Below are positions 1-6,312 of a stretch of 6,312 nucleotides of DNA, piece by piece. A model generated the notes under the pieces. The model was not told the origin of the DNA, did no database searches, and saw only the letters and a list, made by a program, of their open reading frames with translations. This stretch comes from Christiangramia sp. Lineage in GTDB: Bacteria; Bacteroidota; Bacteroidia; Flavobacteriales; Flavobacteriaceae. The stretch covers positions 1 to 6,312 of the forward strand of contig JAHELO010000100.1 in the NCBI GenBank assembly GCA_024644145.1, in the 5' to 3' direction. Position 1 is the first letter of the stretch, and each line of letters starts with the position of its first letter. The translations under genes and the position numbers were made by a program.

Positions 1-472
1 CTTTCCCGGCTGCGAGTCCATCTGCCTTTAAAACATAAGGTGGTTTGAGGGTTTCTAGAAAGTTTTTTCCGGCATCAAGGCTTTCAAAACTGAAACTTTC
101 ATAGGCAGCGGTGGGAATATTATGCATTGCCATAAATTCTTTTGCCCGTTCCTTACTACCCTCCAGCAATGCCCCACGGCTTGATGGCCCTATTATCTGG
201 ATATTTTTTAACCTGTCGTCGTCGGCAAAAAAATCTACGATACCTTTCACCAAAGGATCCTCAGGTCCTACAACGATCATTTCTATATTCTTCTCCAAAG
301 CCGTTTTACCCACCGCAGCAAAATCTATAGGGTTTAGATCGAGATTTACTGCGATCTCTGCAGTTCCTGCATTTCCCGGAGCCACATATAGCTTGTCACA
401 TTTACTGCTTTGAGCGATCTTATAAGCGAAAGTATGTTCACGGCCCCCGGAGCCAAGGATTAGAATATTCAT
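1..472 (-). CDS. purD: Phosphoribosylamine--glycine ligase (GAR synthetase), 5' part only
   Basis: This cytosolic ATP-grasp enzyme joins glycine to 5-phosphoribosylamine to make GAR in de novo purine synthesis. The visible 157 codons start at ATG (complement of 470-472) and remain open to the left window edge, so roughly the last 60% of a usual protein of about 420-430 residues is missing. Family signatures are clear: the N-terminal nucleotide-fold loop LGSGGREH (residues 6-13), APGNAGT (31-37), the VGPEDPL motif (68-74), LEGSKERAKEFM (103-114) beginning the ATP-grasp part, and LKADGLAAGK (148-157), which would continue into the ATP-grasp glycine-rich loop. No frameshift is seen. It is divergent from the adenylate ligase gene and is a housekeeping gene flanking the sugar locus. 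Identity is very secure; only the truncation by the window limits it. Confidence 0.96.
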   Translation of the reverse strand, partial: MNILILGSGGREHTFAYKIAQSSKCDKLYVAPGNAGTAEIAVNLDLNPIDFAAVGKTALEKNIEMIVVGPEDPLVKGIVDFFADDDRLKNIQIIGPSSRGALLEGSKERAKEFMAMHNIPTAAYESFSFESLDAGKNFLETLKPPYVLKADGLAAGK

Positions 473-496
473 TAGTTGTGGATTTTAATATTGCAT

Positions 497-504
497 CAAA
501 AATA
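497..504 (-). promoter_or_regulatory. Putative Bacteroidota -7 promoter element for purD
   Basis: Read on the minus strand this octamer is TATTTTTG, an exact match to the TAnnTTTG consensus of the Bacteroidota primary sigma factor. It lies 24 nt upstream of the purD ATG, which would give a short 5' leader of under 20 nt. The -33 TTG is not perfect: at a spacing of about 18-19 nt the bases read GTG. The assignment rests on motif match and position only. Confidence 0.5.
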
Positions 505-505
505 A

Positions 506-536
506 TTGTTTGTAAATTGAAGCACGAATAAATTCG
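506..536 (+). promoter_or_regulatory. Possible promoter for the CapK-like ligase gene
   Basis: On the plus strand TTG at 506-508 is followed after 20 nt by TAAATTCG at 529-536. That differs by one base from the TAnnTTTG -7 consensus and has acceptable spacing for the Bacteroidota -33/-7 arrangement. A second TTG at 510-512 would give 16 nt. Transcription would begin close to 543, about 14 nt before the chosen TTG start codon. The short motif with one mismatch in AT-rich DNA makes this tentative. Confidence 0.3.
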
Positions 537-537
537 T
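524..537. repeat. Short inverted repeat in the divergent spacer
   Basis: The 14 bases consist of ACGAAT, a 2-nt AA spacer, and ATTCGT, a perfect 6-bp dyad. The two-base loop makes a stable RNA hairpin unlikely, so a protein-binding dyad is the more natural reading if it is functional. It covers the proposed -7 element of the plus-strand gene and lies upstream of the purD promoter element. It could also be chance in AT-rich DNA. Confidence 0.4.
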
Positions 538-556
538 TAAAAAAGCTTCCCTGCCC

Positions 557-1867
557 TTGGATTGGTTCAAAATTTCACTGCAGTTAAATAAATTCCCGAT
601 AAGAAAGGCGCAGCGAACGCTGGAAAAAATCAGGAATATTCCTGAAGATCAGTACGCAGACTTTCAGCGAAAACGAAGAAATTCAATTATAGATTATCAT
701 ATTCAACACAATAGTTTTTACAGGGAATTCTTCAACTGGGATGGTTTTGATAACTGGGCTAAAGTGCCTATAATGAAGAAGACTGACCTTCAGCAACCTC
801 TAAAAGAACGTCTAAGCGATACTTATAATACAAAGACGGCGTACATAGGTAAAACCTCGGGCAGTAGTGGTCATCCCTTTATTTTTGCCAAGAATAGATT
901 TGCACATGCTTTAAGCTGGGCGGGTTTTCAAGACCGGTATAACTGGTATGATATAGATCTTAATAAGTCTTTACAGGCAAGATTCTATGGCATACCTCTG
1001 GATTTTTTCGGGAACGTTCAGGAACGTATCAAGGACAGGATAAGCCTGCGGCGGAGGTTCAATATTTTTGACCTCAGCGAAAAGAAGATGGCCGCATTTC
1101 TTGAGCGATTTAAAAAATCTGATTTCAATTATCTCAATGGATATACCAGCGCTATCGTTCTTTTTGCGAGATTCCTGAAGGATAAAGATATTGTCTTAAA
1201 AGATCTTTGTCCCAGCCTTAAATTATGCATAGTAACTTCAGAAAGGCTGTTCATCAGGGATAAAGAGCTCATAGAAGAAGCAATTGGAGTCCCTGTTATT
1301 AACGAATATGGGGCCAGTGAAGTGGGATTGATTGCCTTTGAAGATTCTGAAAATCACTGGATAGTAAATTCTGAAGACCTGTATATAGAGATACTGGATG
1401 AGGAAGATAATATTTTGCCATATGGCGAAGAAGGCCGTGTGGTCATTACCTCCCTCTATAATAAGGCTCATCCTATGATTCGCTATGACATTGGTGATAT
1501 TGGCTGCCTTTCAACCAATAGTACGCTCAAAAAACCAATTTTGGAGAAACTTATTGGCAGAACCAATGACATAGCAAGACTTCCTGACGGAAAAGTGGTT
1601 CCCGGACTAACTTTTTATTATGTTACCAAAACGATTATTGAGGATAATGGGAACATTAAAGAATTTATCATTATTCAAACCGCCATTGATGAGTTCAAGA
1701 TTGAGTATGTAAGTGTAATTGAACTTTCACCTGATCAAAAAGACCGGATACTGGATGCTGTGGCAACCTATGTAGGGAAAAATCTCCGTATCTATTTTGA
1801 AAGAAAGGATATTCTTAAACGCAGCCGCAGCGGAAAGTTAAAACAATTTACTTCTCTACTGGAATAG
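557..1867 (+). CDS. PaaK/CapK-family AMP-dependent adenylate ligase (phenylacetate-CoA ligase-like)
   Basis: This 436-residue protein belongs to the ANL adenylate-forming superfamily, in the PaaK/CapK branch often found in capsule and O-antigen loci. Such enzymes activate a carboxylic acid with ATP as an acyl-adenylate; the substrate here cannot be read from sequence. Visible motifs in order are the phosphate-binding loop TSGSSGHP (100-107), NEYGASEVG (249-257), RYDIGD (309-314) and GRTNDIARLPDGK (334-346), followed by a C-terminal domain with RSRSGKLKQF (422-431), where K427 is in the position of the catalytic lysine. All core motifs look intact. The start is a TTG: the frame is open only from 521 after a stop at 518-520, contains no ATG or GTG upstream, and the next ATG would cut off about 70 residues. 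It stands alone on the plus strand, divergent from purD and overlapping the glycosyltransferase gene end-to-end. A role in acylating a glycan or precursor is inference. Confidence 0.85.
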   Translation: MDWFKISLQLNKFPIRKAQRTLEKIRNIPEDQYADFQRKRRNSIIDYHIQHNSFYREFFNWDGFDNWAKVPIMKKTDLQQPLKERLSDTYNTKTAYIGKTSGSSGHPFIFAKNRFAHALSWAGFQDRYNWYDIDLNKSLQARFYGIPLDFFGNVQERIKDRISLRRRFNIFDLSEKKMAAFLERFKKSDFNYLNGYTSAIVLFARFLKDKDIVLKDLCPSLKLCIVTSERLFIRDKELIEEAIGVPVINEYGASEVGLIAFEDSENHWIVNSEDLYIEILDEEDNILPYGEEGRVVITSLYNKAHPMIRYDIGDIGCLSTNSTLKKPILEKLIGRTNDIARLPDGKVVPGLTFYYVTKTIIEDNGNIKEFIIIQTAIDEFKIEYVSVIELSPDQKDRILDAVATYVGKNLRIYFERKDILKRSRSGKLKQFTSLLE

Positions 1868-2633
1868 TCTTCACCTGTTTAGGCTTTACAAACAGCTGCT
1901 CGTTCAGGAAGATCAGCATTTTCCATAAGCTGGATATTAAATCGAAACCTAGAATCTTATGATAAACGTTGAAGTTATATCTAATCATTTCCAGTTTATT
2001 ACGAGAAATAGAATCTTTTCTTTGCCTGTATATAGCTAGTGATTCCTGAATTCCCTCCATAGGTCCGCCTTCTTCTATCACTTTAAGCCACATGGCCCAA
2101 TCCTGTCTTTTGGCTATTTCGGGATTATAGATCTTACCCAAAAGCTTCGCGTTATAGATCCCTGTTAGATTTCCTACATAATTTGCCTTCAATAACTTTT
2201 CGTAAGTAAGTACCGGAAGTGCCTGAACCTGTTTACGCAAAGCCTCTCCATTTTCTGCAATAAGATCATAGCTGGCAAAACATGCTGCGGTATTGCCCTG
2301 CACAAGCAAATCGACCTGCTTTTGGAGCTTTTGGGGTTTCCATTGGTCATCTGCATCCAAAAAAGCTATAAAGTCTCCCTCAGCGGCTTCAATTCCCTTG
2401 TTTCTGGTATGATGGGTGCCCAGATTAGTAGAGTTCCAGAGGAATTTTATTCGGGTATCCTTCTTTGCGAAATCCTGAATGATATTATTTGTGTGATCGC
2501 GCGAAGCGTCATCTATTATTATTAATTCCCATCTAGTATAAGTTTGGGCAATAACAGATTCTATAGCTTCAGAAATATATTGCGCTGAATTATAAGCAGG
2601 CATTATCACTGAAACCACTCTGTTGCTTTCCAT
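1848..2633 (-). CDS. Family 2 (GT-A) glycosyltransferase
   Basis: This 261-residue protein is an inverting-type GT2 transferase that would move a sugar from a nucleotide donor onto a growing glycan at the inner face of the cytoplasmic membrane. The GT-A fold is shown by VSVIMPAYNSAQYI (7-20), the nucleotide-binding strand ELIIIDDAS (36-44), NLGTHHTRNKGIEAAEGDFIA split over 70-90, and the metal-binding DADD (93-96) in IAFLDADDQW. QDWAMWL (177-183) fits the acceptor-side ED-type motif, and YRQRKDSIS (202-210) fits the usual end of the catalytic domain. There is no clear transmembrane helix; a hydrophobic stretch near 230-248 may associate with the membrane. Donor and acceptor cannot be assigned, although UDP-xylose or dTDP-rhamnose made by the neighbours are candidates. 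It is last in the minus-strand cluster, starting 2 nt after the decarboxylase stop codon, which suggests translational coupling. Its 3' end overlaps the convergent ligase gene by 20 bp. Confidence 0.92.
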   Translation of the reverse strand: MESNRVVSVIMPAYNSAQYISEAIESVIAQTYTRWELIIIDDASRDHTNNIIQDFAKKDTRIKFLWNSTNLGTHHTRNKGIEAAEGDFIAFLDADDQWKPQKLQKQVDLLVQGNTAACFASYDLIAENGEALRKQVQALPVLTYEKLLKANYVGNLTGIYNAKLLGKIYNPEIAKRQDWAMWLKVIEEGGPMEGIQESLAIYRQRKDSISRNKLEMIRYNFNVYHKILGFDLISSLWKMLIFLNEQLFVKPKQVKTIPVEK

Positions 2634-2635
2634 GC

Positions 2636-3625
2636 CTATCTTCTTATATGTTCTGAAAAATCTTTATGCTCCCTTTTTTGAAGTTCCTCGGCACTAAGAC
2701 TTCTAAAGTACTCATAGGTAATCTTCATCCCCTTTTCCCTGGAAACCTGAGGCTCCCAGTTTAGAATATCCCGGGCCCTGGAAATATCTGGTTGTCTTTG
2801 TAAAGGATCGTCCTGAGGTAGCTCTTTAAAGATGATCTTCTGATCTGTTCCTGTGAGATTAATGATCTCTTTTGCAAAATCCAGGATACTAATTTCATTG
2901 GGGTTTCCAATATTCACAGGGTCAGAAAAATCGCTGAGCAATAACCGGTAAATACCCTCTACCTGATCGTCTACATAACAAAAGGAACGGGTTTGTGAAC
3001 CATCCCCGAACACAGTAAGGTCCTCCCCTCTTAAGGCCTGACCAATAAAGGCGGGTATAACCCTGCCATCATTAAGTCTCATGCGCGGGCCGTACGTATT
3101 AAAGATCCTGGCGATCCGGGTTTCCAGTCCATGAAACCTGTGGTAGGCCATGGTTATAGATTCCTGAAAACGCTTGGCTTCATCATAAACACCTCTGGGG
3201 CCAATTGCATTAACATTCCCGTAATACTCTTCATTCTGAGGATGTACCAATGGATCTCCATAGACTTCAGAAGTTGATGCAATAAGTATTCTCGCATTCT
3301 TTTCTTTTGCCAGCCCCAAACAGTGTAAAGTACCTATTGAGCCTACTTTCAAGGTCTGGATAGGAATTTTTAGATAATCTATAGGGCTCGCAGGCGATGC
3401 AAAATGAAGTATATAATCAAGCTTGCCGGCTACGTGAACAAATTTCGTTATATCATGATGATGGAATTCGAAATTTTTCAGTTTAATGAGGTGTTCAATA
3501 TTTCTAAGGTCACCCGTAATAAGGTTATCCATTCCAATAACCTCAAAACCTTCCTTTATAAAGCGGTCGCAAAGGTGAGAACCTAAAAATCCTGCTGCCC
3601 CGGTAATTAAAATTCTTTTAGCCAT
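2636..3625 (-). CDS. UDP-glucuronate decarboxylase (UDP-xylose synthase), extended SDR family
   Basis: This 329-residue cytosolic enzyme most likely oxidises, decarboxylates and re-reduces UDP-glucuronate with bound NAD to give UDP-xylose. The Rossmann loop is TGAAGFLGS (8-16, GxxGxxG), followed by MDNLITGD (32-39). The active site shows STSEVYGDP (117-125) with S119 and E120, and the YxxxK pair Y147/K151 inside [11 protein letters not shown] (142-152). [10 protein letters not shown] (75-84), [10 protein letters not shown] (173-182), the substrate-side TRSFCYVDD (212-220) and the RQPDISRA segment near the C-terminus are all typical of UDP-xylose synthases. RmlB, the other extended SDR expected beside rmlC and rmlD, has an Asp-Glu pair (STDEVYG) at its active site; this protein has Ser-Glu, so a dTDP-glucose dehydratase is disfavoured. 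Length matches single-domain UXS proteins. It begins 5 nt after the rmlD stop. UDP-glucose dehydrogenase, which makes the substrate, is not in the window. Confidence 0.9.
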   Translation of the reverse strand: MAKRILITGAAGFLGSHLCDRFIKEGFEVIGMDNLITGDLRNIEHLIKLKNFEFHHHDITKFVHVAGKLDYILHFASPASPIDYLKIPIQTLKVGSIGTLHCLGLAKEKNARILIASTSEVYGDPLVHPQNEEYYGNVNAIGPRGVYDEAKRFQESITMAYHRFHGLETRIARIFNTYGPRMRLNDGRVIPAFIGQALRGEDLTVFGDGSQTRSFCYVDDQVEGIYRLLLSDFSDPVNIGNPNEISILDFAKEIINLTGTDQKIIFKELPQDDPLQRQPDISRARDILNWEPQVSREKGMKITYEYFRSLSAEELQKREHKDFSEHIRR

Positions 3626-3630
3626 ATAGT

Positions 3631-4500
3631 TTATACTTGATCCGGAATAGAAGGATTTTCATCTATTAATTTATGAAGACTCTCTTTCCAGCCTTTAATG
3701 GGACCAAAGTTTTGCATTGCCTTATCTTTTGAAAGCACGCTATACTCAGGTCTCTCTGCCAAGGTCTTAAAAAAACCGGTTTTATTCAATGTTACCTGAT
3801 CTAATTTTCCGGAATAACTGAGAATTTCTAAAGCAAAGTCATACCATGTCGCCTCCCCCTGATTGCTAAAATTATAAATTCCGAAGTTCTGTGATCCAGA
3901 TTCAATAATGTTCAGAACATAATGGGCAAGATCATTGGCGTTGGTAGGAGTACCCATCTGAGTGGTGGTAATATTCAATTCTGCATTCTCTTCAGCTTTT
4001 TTGAGAATGGTTTTATAGAAATTATGTCCGAATTCTGAATATAACCAGGAAGTTCTGAAAATAAAGAATTGATCCAATACAGAAGCAATACGCTCTTCAC
4101 CTGCAAGCTTAGAAGCTCCATATACACTTATGGGCTCAACCTCATCACTCTCCTTATAGGGTCTGTTCAATTTTCCGTTAAAAACATAATCTGTTGAAAA
4201 ATGAAATAAAATAACGCCATTTTTACTACAGGCTTGAGCAATATGCCCTGCTCCCATGTCATTAACCGCATATGCAGATTCTTTATCAATTTCTGCCTGT
4301 TCTACGTTTGTATATGCGGCTGTGTTGATGCAATAATCGATCTTATTGTTATTAAAGAATTTTTCAACCTTTTCGGCAGAGGTAATATCTAATTCCCGCG
4401 AACTACAGAAAAGAAATTTATAACTCTGGAATTCTTTAGCCAGTTTTTGAAAGCATTGACCTAATTGACCAGAGGCACCCGTAACTAAGATAGTTTTCAT
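3631..4500 (-). CDS. rmlD (rfbD): dTDP-4-dehydrorhamnose reductase
   Basis: This enzyme carries out the final NAD(P)H-dependent reduction to dTDP-L-rhamnose. The 289-residue length is normal for the family. The cofactor loop is [10 protein letters not shown] (6-15, GxxGxxG), followed by [10 protein letters not shown] (36-45), where family members carry a conserved Asp. [13 protein letters not shown] (58-70) is a strong RmlD signature. The catalytic elements are FSTDYVFNG (101-109, Thr103) and [10 protein letters not shown] (126-135), holding Y127 and K131. RTSWLY (149-154) and [11 protein letters not shown] (182-192) are the usual substrate-side motifs. Nothing is missing. The ATG overlaps the rmlC stop codon as ATGA, and the gene ends 5 nt before the decarboxylase start, so co-translation within one operon is likely. 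The product feeds rhamnosyl transfer to a surface glycan. Confidence 0.95.
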   Translation of the reverse strand: MKTILVTGASGQLGQCFQKLAKEFQSYKFLFCSSRELDITSAEKVEKFFNNNKIDYCINTAAYTNVEQAEIDKESAYAVNDMGAGHIAQACSKNGVILFHFSTDYVFNGKLNRPYKESDEVEPISVYGASKLAGEERIASVLDQFFIFRTSWLYSEFGHNFYKTILKKAEENAELNITTTQMGTPTNANDLAHYVLNIIESGSQNFGIYNFSNQGEATWYDFALEILSYSGKLDQVTLNKTGFFKTLAERPEYSVLSKDKAMQNFGPIKGWKESLHKLIDENPSIPDQV

Positions 4501-5042
4501 CCAAAAGCTTCCTTAAACGTTGGCAACTCTTTGTCCTTTTTAGAAAGGATCATTTCACGTACAGGGAAATCCCAGTTGATATTAAGTTCTGGATCATTAA
4601 AAATGATACCTCCTTCGTGACCTGGTTTGTAATATTGATCACATTTATAAGCAAAAACCGATTTTTCAGAAAGCGTTAAAAATCCATGTCCGAAACCTTT
4701 AGGTACGTACAACTCATTTAAATTCTCATCGTCAAGAATTGTAGAATAAGTTTGTTTGAAGGTTGGAGATTCTGGTCTAAGATCTACTACAACATCAAGC
4801 ACCTTACCGTAAATAACCCTTACTATCTTGGTTTGAGCAAATTCTCCTGTCTGATAATGCAGGCCTCGTAAAACTCCAAATGAAGATACAGATTGATTGT
4901 CCTGGACAAATTCGGCATCTATCCCGGTTAGTTCAGCGAACCGTTTACGATGATAGGTTTCCAGGAAGATGCCCCTGTGATCTTCAAAGATCTGAGGTTT
5001 TATAAGGTAACAGTCTTTTAAAGGTGTTTTTTCTACCTGCAT
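4497..5042 (-). CDS. rmlC (rfbC): dTDP-4-dehydrorhamnose 3,5-epimerase
   Basis: This cofactor-independent cupin epimerises C3 and C5 of dTDP-4-dehydro-6-deoxyglucose, the step before RmlD. It is 181 residues long, the usual size. Recognisable motifs are FEDHRGIFLETYH (19-31), QDNQSVSSFGVLRGLHYQ (47-64) with R59 and the catalytic-base histidine H62, K72 in the TKIVRVIYGKVLDVVVDLR segment (71-89), the barrel motif VPKGFGHGFL (113-122), and Y132 as the expected catalytic tyrosine. The C-terminal FNDPEL (148-153) contains the conserved Asp-Pro. ATG at the complement of 5040-5042 is the natural start, 9 nt after the stop of the preceding gene. Its stop overlaps the rmlD start by 4 nt. The rmlC-rmlD order is classical, but rmlA and rmlB are not adjacent on either side inside the window. 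Confidence 0.96.
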   Translation of the reverse strand: MQVEKTPLKDCYLIKPQIFEDHRGIFLETYHRKRFAELTGIDAEFVQDNQSVSSFGVLRGLHYQTGEFAQTKIVRVIYGKVLDVVVDLRPESPTFKQTYSTILDDENLNELYVPKGFGHGFLTLSEKSVFAYKCDQYYKPGHEGGIIFNDPELNINWDFPVREMILSKKDKELPTFKEAFG

Positions 5043-5051
5043 TTCAACTTT

Positions 5052-6296
5052 TTAAGCATTGAAAATTTGTTCAAGGATCTTCTCGGTGATCAGGTAGGTT
5101 GGTTTAACCCCAGAAGTACCTAAACCACCAGATGCTAAAGTGCTTCCCGTTTCCAATGGATTATCTGAGGCATAATAAGCGTATCTCACCCGAACATCTT
5201 CAGAAATACTTCTTCTAAGTCTTGAAGCCGCCTGTATGGCTTTTTGATAATGCGCCCCTTCCATTTCCAGCCCGCACACATTCCATGTAGAATCATGGAA
5301 AAACCTAAGAATATCCTTATTCTGAAGAGAAGTTCCAAGTACGGTAATCATTGCTCCATCAACCACATTAATATCGTGACCCTCAAGATCTGATTTTTTT
5401 AACTGATTTTCAAATGGATAGTTATCAGCAGTACCTTCAAAAAGGTGCGCATCAGGTATCATAATATCTCCCTTGCCACCTTCCAGGATACCGGCTTTCC
5501 CCATGATAGAAATGGATTTCACATTCATTTTGATCTCCTTTCCTTCAGAACTATATGGTTTTAGTAATTCATCCATTGTTTCATAGGCCTGCTCACCAAA
5601 TGCATAATCCATTACTATGATCACCGGTTTTTCCTCAGGTTTTAAATTTTGAAAACTTGTTCCGCTGAAACCTTCTTCAAGCCTTGCTGTATCAAAGATC
5701 TGTACATCTATATTGGTTCCGCTCTTATCTTCCAGAAATACCATTCCCTTTTCTAAAGCTGCCTTGCTAACTTTAGTTCTCAGGGCACCATTCCCGCTAT
5801 CACTCAACTCTTCGTATATATCAAGAGCTTTTTTCTTCTTTAGCTCATTTTTTAAAGCATACGGTGTATACAAAGTGTTCATTACACTATGCATGTTTGC
5901 ACTTATAATATGCACCGGCCTATCCATAAGCCCTTTCTTCATCAGGCAATCTTTAATATCGTTTGCCCATATTTCGCCATGAATATGATGGCCCAGGCGT
6001 TCTCTAAGAACAGGGCTGAAAGTGATTATTCTTTTTTCATTTTTAACAGCTTCCCGAATAGCCATATTCCCCAGGGACCAGATAATCCTCAAAAAACGGT
6101 CTGGGTTATCTGCAGTGGAGAATTTTGGGTACAACTTCGTAATCTCGTGGAAGGTGCGTCCCAGAATGCTTGCGGTATGTGTAAGTGCTACTTCTCGTTG
6201 GGCCTGAGTAAGATCTCCCTGATGATTCACCGCGAATTCCAGTTTTTCCCAGTCCCGGTTTACACTGCCGTCTTCATCTATAAGCACCCTTTTCAT
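5052..6296 (-). CDS. Uncharacterised protein with a nucleoside-phosphorylase-like C-terminal half
   Basis: I do not recognise a named function for this 414-residue protein; it resembles a Bacteroidota family of unknown function (possibly one catalogued as DUF6909, from memory and unverified). The C-terminal half shows, in order, elements seen in the NP-I nucleoside phosphorylase/nucleosidase fold: IVMDYAFGEQA (227-237) where those enzymes have a glycine-rich loop; IMGKAGILEGGKGDIMIPD (264-282), like their GxAGG...GDvvvP segment; GLEMEG (342-347), like the MTA/SAH nucleosidase EMEG ribose-binding motif (E346); and YYASDNP (374-380), like the catalytic SD motif (D378). Residues 1 to about 200 are soluble, mostly helical-looking, with a conserved-looking HHIHGEIW (103-110), and match nothing I know. 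No signal peptide or membrane segment is seen, so it is probably cytosolic. It is the first gene of the cluster inside the window, 9 nt ahead of rmlC. The start ATG is 16 nt from the window edge, so its promoter cannot be judged. AMP nucleosidase has a similar two-part layout but is not clearly homologous. Confidence 0.8.
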   Translation of the reverse strand: MKRVLIDEDGSVNRDWEKLEFAVNHQGDLTQAQREVALTHTASILGRTFHEITKLYPKFSTADNPDRFLRIIWSLGNMAIREAVKNEKRIITFSPVLRERLGHHIHGEIWANDIKDCLMKKGLMDRPVHIISANMHSVMNTLYTPYALKNELKKKKALDIYEELSDSGNGALRTKVSKAALEKGMVFLEDKSGTNIDVQIFDTARLEEGFSGTSFQNLKPEEKPVIIVMDYAFGEQAYETMDELLKPYSSEGKEIKMNVKSISIMGKAGILEGGKGDIMIPDAHLFEGTADNYPFENQLKKSDLEGHDINVVDGAMITVLGTSLQNKDILRFFHDSTWNVCGLEMEGAHYQKAIQAASRLRRSISEDVRVRYAYYASDNPLETGSTLASGGLGTSGVKPTYLITEKILEQIFNA

Positions 6297-6312
6297 GATC
6301 TTATGCGACTCG

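Noticed and set aside
111..413. Plus-strand open frame of 100 codons opposite purD
   Set aside because: It lies entirely antisense to a well-conserved purD coding region and its translation shows no recognisable family.
486..493. TAATATTG as a plus-strand -7 promoter element
   Set aside because: One mismatch to consensus, no TTG at suitable spacing upstream, and a long way from the 557 start compared with the better candidate at 529-536.
1238..1471. Minus-strand open frame inside the ligase gene
   Set aside because: The plus-strand frame encodes conserved adenylation motifs across this stretch; the antisense translation has no coherent features.
1825..1833. CCGCAGCGG as a terminator stem at the end of the ligase gene
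   Set aside because: The realistic stem is only 3 bp with a 3-nt loop, it lies within coding sequence, and no T-run follows.
2322..2525. Plus-strand open frame opposite the glycosyltransferase
   Set aside because: It covers the conserved GT-A core (including DADD) read in reverse; a shadow frame.
3404..3586. Plus-strand open frame opposite the decarboxylase N-terminus
   Set aside because: Antisense to the Rossmann-fold region of a clearly conserved gene.
2636..3625. dTDP-glucose 4,6-dehydratase (RmlB) identity suggested by the rml neighbours
   Set aside because: The active site has STSEVYGDP, not the STDEVYG dehydratase motif, and SPIDY plus [11 protein letters not shown] are characteristic of UDP-glucuronate decarboxylases.
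5713..6207. Two plus-strand open frames with hydrophobic translations opposite the 414-residue protein
   Set aside because: The hydrophobicity comes from reading Lys- and Glu-rich codons in reverse; the minus-strand frame is continuous and fits its operon.
1..6312. Mobile element, CRISPR array, tRNA or phage-defence system
   Set aside because: No transposase, integrase, repeat-spacer pattern, tRNA-like fold or defence-type domain was seen; the window is almost fully covered by metabolic and glycan genes.

Overview
The window looks like a piece of a Bacteroidota genome, most likely a Flavobacteriaceae-type organism. The DNA is moderately AT-rich, the genes lack clear Shine-Dalgarno sequences, the spacer upstream of purD contains a TAnnTTTG promoter element typical of the phylum, and the proteins read like flavobacterial family members. 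The genus assignment is inference; no rRNA or other marker is present.

Layout: at the left edge, on the minus strand, is the 5' part of purD (purine biosynthesis), which runs out of the window. An 84-bp divergent spacer (473-556) separates it from a plus-strand gene for a PaaK/CapK-type AMP-forming adenylate ligase (557-1867, TTG start). That gene overlaps tail-to-tail by 20 bp with the last gene of a five-gene minus-strand cluster covering 1848-6296. In transcription order the cluster holds an uncharacterised protein with a nucleoside-phosphorylase-like C-terminal half, rmlC (dTDP-4-dehydrorhamnose 3,5-epimerase), rmlD (dTDP-4-dehydrorhamnose reductase), a UDP-glucuronate decarboxylase (UDP-xylose synthase) of the extended SDR family, and a family 2 glycosyltransferase. 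Junctions are +9, -4 (ATGA), +5 and +2 nt, so the five genes are almost certainly one transcription unit whose promoter lies beyond the right edge.

How the genes fit together: this is the flank of a surface-polysaccharide (O-antigen, capsule or exopolysaccharide) locus next to a housekeeping gene. RmlC and RmlD supply the last two steps to dTDP-L-rhamnose, and the decarboxylase supplies UDP-xylose from UDP-glucuronate. The glycosyltransferase would use an activated sugar for chain assembly. The CapK-like ligase could activate a carboxylate for modification of the glycan or a precursor, but its substrate is unknown. rmlA, rmlB and a UDP-glucose dehydrogenase are not in the window and would be expected nearby to the right or elsewhere.

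The least explained item is the 414-residue protein at 5052-6296. Its C-terminal half carries, in the right order, the signature-like elements of the NP-I nucleoside phosphorylase/nucleosidase fold, behind about 200 residues I do not recognise. No tRNA, rRNA, CRISPR array, insertion sequence or attachment site was seen.
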